NCBI GenBank assembly: GCA_963575745.1
Contig: CAUYUJ010003425.1
Location: 37,501 to 101,500, forward strand
Reading direction: 5' to 3'
Length of the DNA: 64,000 bases
Origin: Prorocentrum cordatum
Taxonomy: Eukaryota; Sar; Dinophyceae; Prorocentrales; Prorocentraceae
The notes beneath the pieces were generated by a model. It was not told the origin of the DNA, ran no database searches, and saw nothing but the letters and a program-made list of their open reading frames with translations. Of this stretch, positions 1 to 8,885 are shown in pieces. Made by a program: the position numbers and the translations under genes. The stretch's first letter is position 1; every line of letters begins with the position of its first letter.

Positions 1-241
1 CTCCTCCCTCCTCCTCCTCCTCCTCCTCCTCCTCCGCCTCCTCCTCCTTCTCCTCCTCCTCCTCCCTCCTCCTCCTCCTCCTCCCTCCTCCTCCTCCTCC
101 TCCTCCTCCCCCTCTCCCCCTCCTCCTCCCTCCTCCTCTCTCCTCCTCCTCCTCCTCCTCCTCCTCCTCCCCTCTTCCTCCTCCTCCTCCTCCTCCTCCT
201 CCTCCTCCTCCTCCTCCTCCTCCTCCTCCTCCTCCTCCTCC
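1..241. repeat. (CTC)n microsatellite
   Basis: Nearly continuous CTC triplets with a few CCC, TTC and CGC variants. The tract runs off the left edge of the window, so its full length is unknown. The following 242-427 holds nothing I recognise. Confidence 0.97.
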
Positions 242-427
242 TGTCGATCGGACTCCTCCAAAGCGGATTCGCCCTGCTGTGAGGGAGGCGGGTCCAGGAA
301 GGATTGACGGGCGCCAGACCCCAGGGCCGCCCGCCTGGACCCGGCCTTCGCCCTGAGATACCGTGGACCCAGTCACGATGTCCAGCCAGCCCTGGGCCTT
401 CCAGTGGAGACCCATGCCTAGATACAC

Positions 428-590
428 CCTGCTTGCCTCCAGGGTGCCCTGCGCTTCTTGGGCTCCGATGGTTCTGCGAAGGATGGCGTGACGTTCCCAC
501 ACCAAAAACCAGTGGACGTCCTGAGGTCTCAGGGCTGGGTTCCTTGTGGGAGGTTTCTTGTGGACTGGCCTCCATCTTTTGGTTTAATCA
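428..590 (-). repeat. Dispersed repeat family A, copy 1
   Basis: The reverse complement of this stretch matches 1819-1965 over about 140 bases and its inner part matches 58053-58148. Shared landmarks are CTTGCCTCCA, CGATGGTTCT, GGAACGTCACG (opposite sense) and CAAGAAACC. In one frame all three copies give a related peptide around QGWV-CGR, but each copy has stops or shifts nearby, so I read it as a dispersed repeat, possibly an old retrotransposed fragment. 591-734 shows nothing recognisable. Confidence 0.7.
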
Positions 591-734
591 CAATACCGTC
601 CAGGGGCAAGAAAGATGGAAATCCGCGGCCCCTCTGGGAGGCTTTCCTTACCCAGGCACCCGAACAATGAGCACGCCAGCCTGGCCAGCAAGCTGAGGCT
701 GAACAGCGACTGGCCTCCATTGTACTCCCCCTTC

Positions 735-870
735 GAACCCTGATGGTTCTCCGATCGTAATTCGGGCCTCCGTCGGCCGGTCGGGACGATTCGGGTACCC
801 CAGAAAGCTCCCGAGACGAGGCGCAGCTGGCGGAAAAAGCATCCCGACGCAAGAAAACCTAGAAAAAACA
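735..870 (+). repeat. Dispersed repeat family D, copy 1
   Basis: Shares the ordered blocks GACGATTCGGG, CCCAGAAAGC and CGAGGCGCAGCTG with 3239-3360 and 13060-13165 (both reverse) and with 47485-47590 (forward). Identity is moderate and there are indels. No convincing reading frame is common to the copies. Confidence 0.6.
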
Positions 871-1350
871 ACGAAAACGTCTTCCCCCTCTCCCTCGACG
901 ACGAAAACGCCTTCTTGGACGCACCCGACTCCTAGGGGCCTCTATCAGGGTGCGTTCTGGCCTGGATTGCGAGGCGAATCCAGCCGTGGCGACGAGGGCC
1001 GTCCGGGAGGCCCAAAACGGCGAGAAAGAAGCAAGAGTAGAGGCATCCCTCTGGCGATCGCGGCGGCGACAGGCCACGGACGCCTCTCGTCCCTCCTGCG
1101 ACCCACTTGGAGGCCTCCTGGGGGCCTCCTGGGGGCCCGATGGCGGTCTCGCCGGGGCGGCGGGCTCGAAACGTCAGTTCGTGCTCCCCCCCTTGAGCCT
1201 ATCTTGAGGCCTCGTGGAGGGGTCTTGGGCCGCCTTGGGAGGGCCTCTTGGGCCGACTCGGGGCCCCGACGGCAACGAACCCCCGGACGCCGCTGGGACT
1301 TTTTTCCTCGAGACGCGAGGAGGTCTGTGGAGGCACAGGGCGGGGTCAGC
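871..1350. other. Gene-free GC-rich DNA with CCAAGAGG-type repeat
   Basis: No open frame here looks like a protein. The part from about 1095 to 1260 is built from degenerate GGCCTCYTGGG words, the same family as at 23100-23283, 33485-33920 and 62320-62480. Confidence 0.5.
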
Positions 1351-1353
1351 GCA

Positions 1354-1497
1354 GGTGGGGCCGGAGGGTCGCGCCGCCTCGCCGATGCATCGGCGCCGTG
1401 GCTCGACGTGAAGCCCAAGATCCTGAACGCCGACGTCGCCACTGCATCGCTGGGGCACTGGTGGTGCATCGTCGATGCGGCACGACCCTCCGGCCCA
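1354..1497. mobile_element. Fold-back (MITE-like) element, GATGCATC family, copy 1
   Basis: The left arm at 1354-1394 (GGTGGGGCCGGAGGGTCGCG and onward through GATGCATCGG) is an imperfect inverted match to the right arm at 1466-1497. The arms enclose about 70 bases. The same arm sequence forms the inverted repeat at 2398-2557. There is no coding capacity, which fits a non-autonomous hairpin element. No clear target duplication was seen. Confidence 0.6.
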
Positions 1498-1502
1498 GTT
1501 TG

Positions 1503-1782
1503 AGGAGGAGTAGGAGGAGGAGGAGGAGGAGGAGGACGACGACGACGACGAGGAGGACGAGGAGGACGAGGAGGCTGAGGAGGAGAGGAGGAGCAGGGGG
1601 AGGAGGAGGGGAGGGGAGGGGGAGGGGGAGAAGGGAGAAGGAGGGAGGAGGGAGGAGGAGGAGGAGGAGGAGGAGAGGAGAGGAGGAGGAGGAGGAGGAG
1701 GAGGGGGAGGAGGAAGAGGAGGAGGAGGAGGAGGAGGAGGAGGAGGAGGAAAAGGAGGAGGAGGGAGGAGGGGGGAGAGGCT
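1503..1782. repeat. (GAG)n microsatellite
   Basis: GAG/GGA triplets, including a short GAC-rich block near 1535-1570. The polarity is opposite to most pyrimidine-rich tracts in the window. Confidence 0.95.
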
Positions 1783-1814
1783 TCGAGCAGGAGATCGACT
1801 GCAGAGTCGATTTG

Positions 1815-1965
1815 CAGCAGGAGCTCGACCACAAGAGACCTGCCGCAAGAAACCCAACCCTGAGGTCCCAGGATCTCCATTGACGTTTTGGATGGGGACC
1901 TCACGCTTTCCATCGTAGAACCATCGAAACCCAAGACCCCCCGGGCATCGTGGAGGCAAGCAGGG
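1815..1965 (+). repeat. Dispersed repeat family A, copy 2
   Basis: Reverse-complement partner of copy 1 at 428-590, with the inner part matching 58053-58148 in the same orientation (GAGCTCGACCACAAG, GAAACCCAACCCTG). It abuts the GAG tract. From 1966 to 2397 I see no gene or repeat structure apart from a G11 homopolymer near 2199. Confidence 0.7.
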
Positions 1966-2397
1966 TGTTTCATGGCATGGGCTTCCACTGCACCCCCAAA
2001 AATCACTTTCTCGCCGAATCCACCAACAAATACGCAGACTTTTCCGTACACCTACTGAGCATGCTACGCCTTTAGATTAGACTCGACGGACAATAAAGTT
2101 TAGGGTAAATCATTTCTGTAGTCGATCCCCCACTCGAAGGCTCATGAGGGGATGCACCCCGCCGAGGCGGCTCCTAAGGAGGGCTCGGGGCAACGTCGGG
2201 GGGGGGGGGGGCGTCGGGGTTCTGGGAGGTTATCAACAAGTTTCGGAGCCTCGGCAAGCCCTGCGCCCCGCGCCCACAGTAGACGAAGCCAGTACCGAGG
2301 CAGACCCACGGCAAACCTACCGCGCCCGTGGCGGCGTTTGCCCTGGTGGCCAAGGCGCCCTCCCCAACACTGGAGGCCTCCTAGATAGGGTTCGAGT

Positions 2398-2557
2398 AGA
2401 TGGGGTCGGAGAACCGCGCCGCATCGCCGATGCATCACCGATACATCGACGATGCATCGACGATGCACCGGCGACGAGGGCGTGGGGAAACACGGGCTCC
2501 GCATCGAGCCGCATCGTCGATGCATCGGCGATGCGGCGCGATCCTCCGACCCCATCT
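2398..2557. mobile_element. Fold-back (MITE-like) element, GATGCATC family, copy 2
   Basis: The 39-base arms at 2398-2436 and 2519-2557 are inverted copies with only a few mismatches. Each starts AGATGGGGTCGGAG and contains CGCCGATGCATC. The roughly 80-base interior repeats ATCGACGATGCATCG-like words, themselves partly palindromic. Direct copies of GGTGGCC-AGGCGCCCTCCCC flank the element near 2346 and 2590, which may reflect a larger duplicated host segment. No coding capacity. Confidence 0.7.
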
Positions 2558-2805
2558 GCTCGGACCACACCTGGAGGCCCACAGATGGTGGCCGAGGCGC
2601 CCTCCCCAAGACGCCAAGGCCGCGCCGCGAGGCGGCGGCGAGCCGCGGGCGCCGCCGCCCCGCGGCCCGCCTGCGGCGGCGCGCGCCCCTGCGGCGCGGG
2701 CGCCTCGCTGCCGGACCACACGGCGGAGCTCGCCTCGCCGCCGCGCGGCGGGGGCCGCGGCTCGCCCCCCGGCCGCTGCGTCTCCAGGCAGGGGGGACCT
2801 CCTCC
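2558..2805. other. Very GC-rich spacer without a gene
   Basis: High in GCG/CGC words. Open in several frames only because stop codons are rare at this composition. No motif was recognised. Confidence 0.5.
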
Positions 2806-3153
2806 TCCCCCTCCTCCTCTCCTTCCTCCTCCTCCACCTCGCCTCCTCCCTCCCCTCCCCTCCTCCTGCTCCTCCTCCTCCTCCTCCTCCTCCTCCTCCT
2901 CCTCCCCCTCCTCCACTTCCGCCTCCTGCTCCTCCTCCTCCTCCTCCACCTCCTCCTCCTCCCCTCCTCCTCCTCCTCCTTCCTCCTCCTCCTCCTCCTC
3001 CTCCTCCTCCTCCTCCTCCTCCTCCTCGTCCCCTCCTCCTCCTCCTCCTCTCCTCCTCCTCCACCTCTGCCTCCTCCTCCTCCTCCTCCTCCTCCTCCTC
3101 CTCCTCCTCCTCCTCCTCCTCCTCCTCCTCCTCCTCCTCTTCCTCCTTCCCTC
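2806..3153. repeat. (CTC)n microsatellite
   Basis: About 350 bases of CTC triplets with scattered ACC, TGC and GCC variants. Confidence 0.97.
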
Positions 3154-3174
3154 AGAGGGCGGGGGTTCCACGAC

Positions 3175-3375
3175 GAAAGGTTTCCGCGGTGTTCGGGCGG
3201 TGCCGTCGGCTCTCGGCGGAAGGTTCCACGACAGAAGGCTCCACGGCGGTGTCGTCGGCTCTCGGCGTTTTCTAGCCTCAGGGCGACCTCCAGCAGCTGC
3301 GCCTCGCTGAGCGCTTTCTGGGGGTGCCCAGATCGTCCCGAATGGCCGCTGGAGAACGGAGATGTGACCCGAAAT
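3175..3375 (-). repeat. Dispersed repeat family D, copy 2
   Basis: In reverse complement it carries GGGACGATCTGGGCAC, CCCCAGAAAGC and GCGAGGCGCAGCTGCTGG in the same order as 735-870 and 47485-47590. The GGCTCTCGGCGG word occurs twice within it. No supported reading frame. Confidence 0.65.
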
Positions 3376-3496
3376 GCTCGCGTCGTGGAAAAAGTCACGC
3401 GGAGGTGGCAGCTCGCCCCCCAGCCTTTGCGTCTCTCGATGATCCTCAGAACGTATGTTATTAGCGACAACGTGCGCTTGTCCACAGAATCCCTTC

Positions 3497-3740
3497 GAGG
3501 GCGGGTCGTTTCCAAAAGGTGGTTCTCGCCGTAACGACGCGCACATTCGTCTTGAACGTGTGCAACAGTTTCACGGATTGCGGGCGGGTCGTTTCCAAAA
3601 TGCGACTCCCGCCTTAGCGCCGCGCAAATTCTAAACTCTGCAAGAGCTTAACATATTGAGAGCGGGCCGTTTTCGAAATAGCGGTCTCGCCTTCGCGCCG
3701 CGCACACTCGACGTAAAAACCTGCAAGAGTTCAACAGAGT
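3497..3740 (+). repeat. Tandem repeat, 3 units of about 82 bp
   Basis: Units start near 3497, 3580 and 3659, each opening with GCGGGYCGTTTYCRAAA and continuing through CGCCGCGCA and a GCAAGAGYTYAACA-like end. The copies are diverged but clearly in register. No coding capacity. Confidence 0.8.
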
Positions 3741-3775
3741 CCCACGGCTAACGTGCCAGAAACGTCGCCTCTGGA

Positions 3776-3925
3776 GCGATTGAGGATTGTCCGGGCGCAA
3801 CAATTACGTTGACTCGCGATGTTGAAATCCGAAGATAGGTATTTTGGCAAGATTCCGGATCGTCCATTCGCAACAGTCAGGTTGATGCGTGACGTCGAAA
3901 CCCCGTGAATCGTGTTGGCACGCTT
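3776..3925 (+). repeat. Tandem repeat, 2 units of about 75 bp
   Basis: GGATTGTCC, GCAACAATTA/GCAACAGTCA, GTTGACTCGCGA/GTTGATGCGTGA and GTATTTTGGCA/GTGTTGGCA recur in order in the two halves. It immediately follows the 82-bp array. Confidence 0.7.
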
Positions 3926-4059
3926 TAGGATCTTCAAACGGTTGTCTCCCAACGGCTCACTTCCCTCAGTGGAAGTGAACCCTTGCAGGTGACGATCGAA
4001 GAGGGAGCTTGGAGGAAAGGTGTGTTCCAACATCGTTGATGAGTCTTGTATTTGCACTG

Positions 4060-4220
4060 GTTCTCCTCCTCCTGCTTCTCCGCCTCCCCCTCCTCCTCGT
4101 CATCCCTCTCCTCCTCCCCCTCCTCCTCCTCCTCCTCCTCCGTCCACCTATTCCTCCTCTTCCTCGTGTTCCTCCTCATCATCATTACCATCATAATCAT
4201 CCCCTTCTTCATCATCATCC

Positions 4221-4262
<42 letters not shown>

Positions 4263-5115
4263 GCATCATCATCATCATCATCATCATCATCGTCATCATC
4301 ATCATCATCAGCATCATCATCATCATCGTAATCATCATCACCAGCAACATCCTCATCATTATCGGCATGAACAGCAGCATTACCCTCATCATCGTCATCG
4401 TCAACATCATCATCACCCTCATCATCATCACCTTATTCCTCCTCCTCCTTCTTTTCCTCCTCCTCATCCTCTTCCGCCTCCTCCTCCTCCTCATCCTCCT
4501 CCTCTTCCTCCTCCTCTTCTTCCCCTTCCTCCTCCTCCTCCTCCTCCTCCTCCTCCTCCTCCTCCTCCTCTTCCCCCTCCTTCTCCTCCCAGTCCTCCTC
4601 GTCCTCATCCACATCCTCTTCGGCGTCTGACTTTGCACATACTTTGCCTGACCGAGGGGCAATCACTGAATGTCCTGCTCCCCCTCTTCCTCCGCCTCCT
4701 CCTCATCCTCTTCCTCCTCCTCTTCCTCGGCATCACCAGAAGCAGCAGCACCAGCCGCAGCATCATATGATCATCCTCGGCATCAGCAGCAGCAGCACCA
4801 CCACAACCATCATCACCCTCAGCATCATCACCATCATCGCCATCGTCATCGTTACTGCCACTACCACCATCACCAGCATGGTCATGCTCTTCCTCATCTA
4901 CTCAGCCCTCCCCCAGCTCGCATCACATTACCATGGCAATCACAATCACCATGATCATGCCCCTCATCACCGTCACCAAACACGATAACCATCATCAACA
5001 CCACCACCACAATCACCACCAACATCACCAACAACGAGTCCACCCATTACCATCACAATCACCGGCAACATGCCCCCAATTACCATACGCATCATCATCA
5101 GCAGCAGCATCATGA
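4060..5115. repeat. Compound CTC / ATC / CAC-rich microsatellite region
   Basis: CTC triplets (4063-4165), ATC triplets with interspersed AGC (4180-4430), CTC again (4435-4610), a unique stretch of about 70 bases, CTC (4684-4730), then degenerate CAT/CAC/CAG triplets to about 5115. Open frames of 60-253 codons across it consist only of His, Ser, Leu, Met or Glu runs. Confidence 0.93.
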
Positions 5116-5135
5116 GCGTCATCGTCACCATTATC

Positions 5136-5318
5136 TGTGAACGAAAGTCAACGACCAATGGGTCGAACCTACTGCATGGTCCGTAGGTAGAAACGATAAA
5201 GAAAAAGATGAGACTCTTTTGCCCACGCGCCCGTCGGAACAAGGGCGCTCAAGATGTCCAGTACCTGAGCCGAGGGGATAACATTATTGATGGATAGAAA
5301 AAGGAGATGAGCGGTCTT

Positions 5319-5351
<33 letters not shown>
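5136..5351 (+). mobile_element. SINE-like dispersed repeat, copy 1, with (CA)n tail
   Basis: About 190 bases match 12150-12322 at roughly 75-80% by eye. Shared words are TGGTCCGTAGGTAG, CGCCCGTCGGAA, GGGCGCTCAAGATGTCCA and GCGGTCTTCACA. Each copy ends in a simple repeat, here (CA)n at 5330-5351. A GGTCGAACC near 5161 resembles a tRNA-type B box. The minus strand of both copies also encodes a similar peptide containing QVLDILSAL, so an origin from a protein-coding retroelement is an alternative. Confidence 0.6.
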
Positions 5352-6077
5352 CGTCCCGAATTCCGCCCACTACACGTTGGCCTCGGGCCAGCGGGAGACA
5401 GAGGCGGGACTCGGGAACAGAAGTGCGAGGATATCCCAAAACGCCTTTTCAGCCTCCGCGCCCTCCCAAACGGGGCCGATTGAGAAGAAAAGAACATCTC
5501 TGCATCAAGTGAACTGCTAAAGTACATCAGACGCAGGTGCTTCCACCGGCACACAAAATCCGGCGCGCAGGTATACGCGAAAGGCGCACATCCCATTCAA
5601 ACCTCATGTAGATCAAAATGCGCGGGCGCGAAGCAACCCAAAGCATGAATTCGAGCATGCGTGCATGATCGGAGTTGCGATCACAACTGATCACATTATA
5701 TTAAAGTAGCGAATCAATCAAAGGGCTGGCCAGGCCCGATATTCAATCGCGGGGGCACCCCAGGCCCCAAAAAAACTTGTCAAATATACCCAACATCGTT
5801 CGAAGTGGATAATATCAGTGGCCAACGTCGGCCGAAACATGTGTCATAGGAAGTATTCTTAGCATGTGTCAGACCGACAGGTGACCGACATCCCACGAAA
5901 ATGGCATCGATGATATGATGGGGTTGTCTGCGACTCTGCTCACAAAATCCCACAACGTTTGCAGCGGGCGACCTGCCCGGGTGCGTTGAGGCCCTTGATG
6001 CCACCAAAGCAGTATACAGAGTCGTAGCGCCTGCCTTCGTCACAGTAGCACATGTCATTACAGCAAAAGCTCAAACG
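5352..6077. other. No feature recognised
   Basis: Mixed composition, with no repeat array, RNA gene or convincing protein frame. Short minus-strand frames (for example 5780-6058) do not resemble known proteins. Confidence 0.4.
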
Positions 6078-6644
6078 TCAAACCTTTTCCAGGTCTGTAG
6101 TTATATATGCCAAGTCAGTCGTCTCTGAAACATACGTGGACCAATGTATTGACGACCCAATGTAAGATTTCAACGATTGACAAGGCCCACAATAGTACGA
6201 GTAGTAAGATGACCAACACATAGATTCACAATCAGTCACATCGGTATAGATCCAGTTGTCCAGGTAGTACGACCAGTAGCTGCATGCGTTGTCGCGGTAG
6301 CGCTCGAGGTCGTAGCGCCACCGCGCCAGTGGAAGCGCCCTGCGAGTGCCGCTCCGAGCACTATTGCTGGTCATGCGCTGCGAGCCTCGCGGCCAGCGAG
6401 GCGGCGCAATCGGCCTCCGCGCCCCCGCCGCGACCGGCGCGGCAGCTGCTGCGGCCCGGGCGCCCCAGTCTGCGCCGCCAGGGCCAGGGCCGCCGGAAGA
6501 CGCCGCGCCCGAGGGGGAGGCAGCGCCCATGGCAGGCCCATCGCGGCTCGGCGGTGGAGGCGCAGGTGGCGGGGTAGAGCGGTATTCGGCGACAGGATCA
6601 GCTCCCTCGCCGAAGGCTTCATCCCCCCTTAGTGGTCGCAGCAA
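6078..6644 (-). CDS. Hypothetical ORF with Tyr/Cys/Ser-rich C-terminus
   Basis: A frame of 188 codons from ATG. Its first half is Ala/Pro/Gly-rich low complexity, as expected from GC-rich DNA. Its last 75 residues are unusual, with many Tyr, Ser, Trp, Cys and Asp, including the words YWSYYLDNWIY and WSSYYSYYCGPC. I do not recognise a family. The AT-richer last third differs in composition from its neighbours. It may be a chance frame or an exon; nothing around it assigns a role. Confidence 0.2.
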   Translation of the reverse strand: MLRPLRGDEAFGEGADPVAEYRSTPPPAPPPPSRDGPAMGAASPSGAASSGGPGPGGADWGARAAAAAAPVAAGARRPIAPPRWPRGSQRMTSNSARSGTRRALPLARWRYDLERYRDNACSYWSYYLDNWIYTDVTDCESMCWSSYYSYYCGPCQSLKSYIGSSIHWSTYVSETTDLAYITTDLEKV

Positions 6645-6933
6645 TGCAATGCCTCGCTTTGCGCTGCGCCAAGGTCACGCGGTCCTGACGCGTCTCGCCC
6701 CCCTTCGGATTGGGAAATCACGAGCCCCTTGGATATGCGCTCAGCACGAGCCATCGCACCACTGCCAGCATGGCCTTTAGCCACACTCTCCACATGCAGG
6801 CGCACGGCCACTTGCATGTCTTCGAGCGCGTAAGGTCGCCGGCCTTTGATGACGCATTCATGTGTCATCTGCTAACAGAAAACAGAACACTCCTGGAAGC
6901 GCAGCGAGTCGGCCTGGCACGGATGGTACACGA

Positions 6934-7542
6934 CTATCGACATATCTTCTTCATCGACGCGATCACCAGCCATGCTGCGCACGCGCGCAGATGGGCATCC
7001 TGCGCCTTCAAGGTGAGCTCCCGGAGATTGTTCTTCTGAGCTACGTCGTCGGATCTCTGACCTGTGAATGCGACGCTGACGTCTGCGCTCATTAATTGAC
7101 GCACGACGTATTCAGTCAGATTGTCACGGATCCTATTGGCGACGCCTGCGACGCAATCAACTTCATCCTCGCCCGCCTCGCCGATCTGGAGGGCGTTCGC
7201 ACGAAACTTGCCGGTGTGCCCATCGAAATTGGCAAGGAGGTCGCGGAGGCATCTCTCTCTCTGGCAACACCGCTTATCCGTCTGAATGTCAGGCGCTCCT
7301 GCCTGGGCCAGCGCCTCAATCCGCTCGCGGGCGTTTCCGCCGGCGCTCAACTCGCAACCAAGATCGCGGAGGGCCTGATCGGGGATCGCGCGAGCGCTAT
7401 CGGCGGCCAGATCGGCGGGAAGAAATTCGCATCCCTTATCGGTCATCTGATCAGGGAGATCGCCCATCATAATGTCTCCCCGAGATTGGCGCGCTGAGGA
7501 AGTGCCACGATGCTCGGCCATGATCGGATTAGTCTGCTCCAC
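6934..7542 (-). CDS. Hypothetical ORF, possibly downstream part of a decayed retroelement
   Basis: A 202-codon frame of balanced composition, unlike the low-complexity frames elsewhere. It is acidic in the middle and ends AWLVIASMKKICR. It lies downstream, on the same strand, of the CCCH-finger Gag relic (8886-10651) and could belong to the same element. No protease, integrase or reverse transcriptase motif is visible in it. The family is not recognised. Confidence 0.3.
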   Translation of the reverse strand: MEQTNPIMAEHRGTSSARQSRGDIMMGDLPDQMTDKGCEFLPADLAADSARAIPDQALRDLGCELSAGGNARERIEALAQAGAPDIQTDKRCCQRERCLRDLLANFDGHTGKFRANALQIGEAGEDEVDCVAGVANRIRDNLTEYVVRQLMSADVSVAFTGQRSDDVAQKNNLRELTLKAQDAHLRACAAWLVIASMKKICR

Positions 7543-8885
7543 GGGGGCCGTCTCCTCGGCTGCCCTCTCGTCTTCCTGGAGGAAGGCATCGAGGTCCGCG
7601 CGGAGTGCATCAACGGTCTGGCCCTGGGTGGAAGCGGCCGCGGAAGCGGAGCTTCCTGGGCCAGGCTCGGGCCCCGGAGACTAACGAGATCCCTCGGAGT
7701 CGATCGCCTCAAATAAGCGCGGGCGATGATTGGCGTCGGCCGTAGAGATAGACGCGCCGGGCTGCTGCGCGCGCGCGAGACAGCCGCCCGGCCGACCCTG
7801 CCACAACGGGACTATTGACTGAAGATACCCCTGAAGCGACACATCGGCCACAATCGAATCGCCTCACAACTTTCGCACTGCAATGAATCCCGGATGATAA
7901 GAGCCCCACGAGCCACGGCGAGAGAGATCTTTGACAACACACGCACGCAAACGGATGGAGGAACCGAGAGAGGAGAACGAGGGCAAGCAACAGCAGCGAC
8001 AGGCCCGGCAGTCTCAACGGCCTCCGTTGCCTTCTCGGTCTTTGGGGCTCTGGCGGGGGAAATGCACGAGAACTCCAGTGATTCTTGACTCTTAACGCAT
8101 CCAGTAAACAGCTCCGCGACATGAAACCCGAACTCGTCGGCGTGGACAATGATCCTGATGAAGCTTTGGTCGAGCGCATGCCGGTTCTGGAGGCGGAGAG
8201 TTCCCCGCGCCTGTGCAGCGCCAACACATGCATGGGCACTGATCAGCATGTCAACCTTGCCTCGCGCGTCGCGGGCGCCCTGGCGCTTGGGATGCGGCGA
8301 ACAACTGGGGCGGCGGCGCCCGTTCGAGGTCGTTGAAGTCGAGCGCTGGGATGCGGTTGCGCACAGCATCCTAATAGCATTGGCCCTGTGGGTCCTGCAA
8401 TGAATGGCCCAGTTGTGGACCCCGCAGTCGTCGCGCGCTGTCGCCCTGCACCCGCCGCCCCACAGACCGTCGCCCATCGCGAGGGCGGAGCTGGATCGCC
8501 TAGCGCGCGGGGGCTGCAGTTGGATGCGCTCATTGACGATCCTGTCGCCCTCGGCCGTTTCCAACGCACGTTCGCGCCCCATGTGCGCGCGGGCGGTTTG
8601 GCGTCGCGCGAGGTCGGCATTGTCCTGGAGCGGTGAACAGTGCGACTGTCCAAGATCCACGTCCGCGACAACGCTGATGTTGACCGCGTCGGCGCGGAAG
8701 ACTCGGTCGCGGGCGCTGCCGCCGACGCCGGGCCGTCGCAGGACGCAAGGGCTGGCGCCGTGGCATGTCTGGTTGGGGTGGCAAGGTCATCGCGCCACTT
8801 CTGCGCCTCGAACTGGCAGGCTCGGAGCGCTTCGGCGCCGTCCTGCAGTCGCCAGTCCGGCAGCGGGTCTAGCGCAACAATGGGG
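7543..8885 (-). pseudogene. Unassigned, probably decayed coding DNA downstream of Gag relic
   Basis: Minus-strand frames (for example 7812-8660, 282 codons; 8243-8671) have plausible amino-acid mixtures in patches, such as a stretch around HADEFGFHVAELF near 8110-8150, but change frame often. I find no catalytic motif. Position and strand suggest the remainder of the retroelement whose Gag lies at 8886-10651. Confidence 0.25.

Noticed and set aside
2095-2107. TTTAGGG, the telomere repeat of many algae and plants
   Set aside because: Only one unit; no tandem array.
5246-5258. GCTCAAGATG as a spliced-leader junction before a start codon
   Set aside because: Only the last bases match the leader and the word belongs to a dispersed repeat; mentioned only as a weak resemblance.
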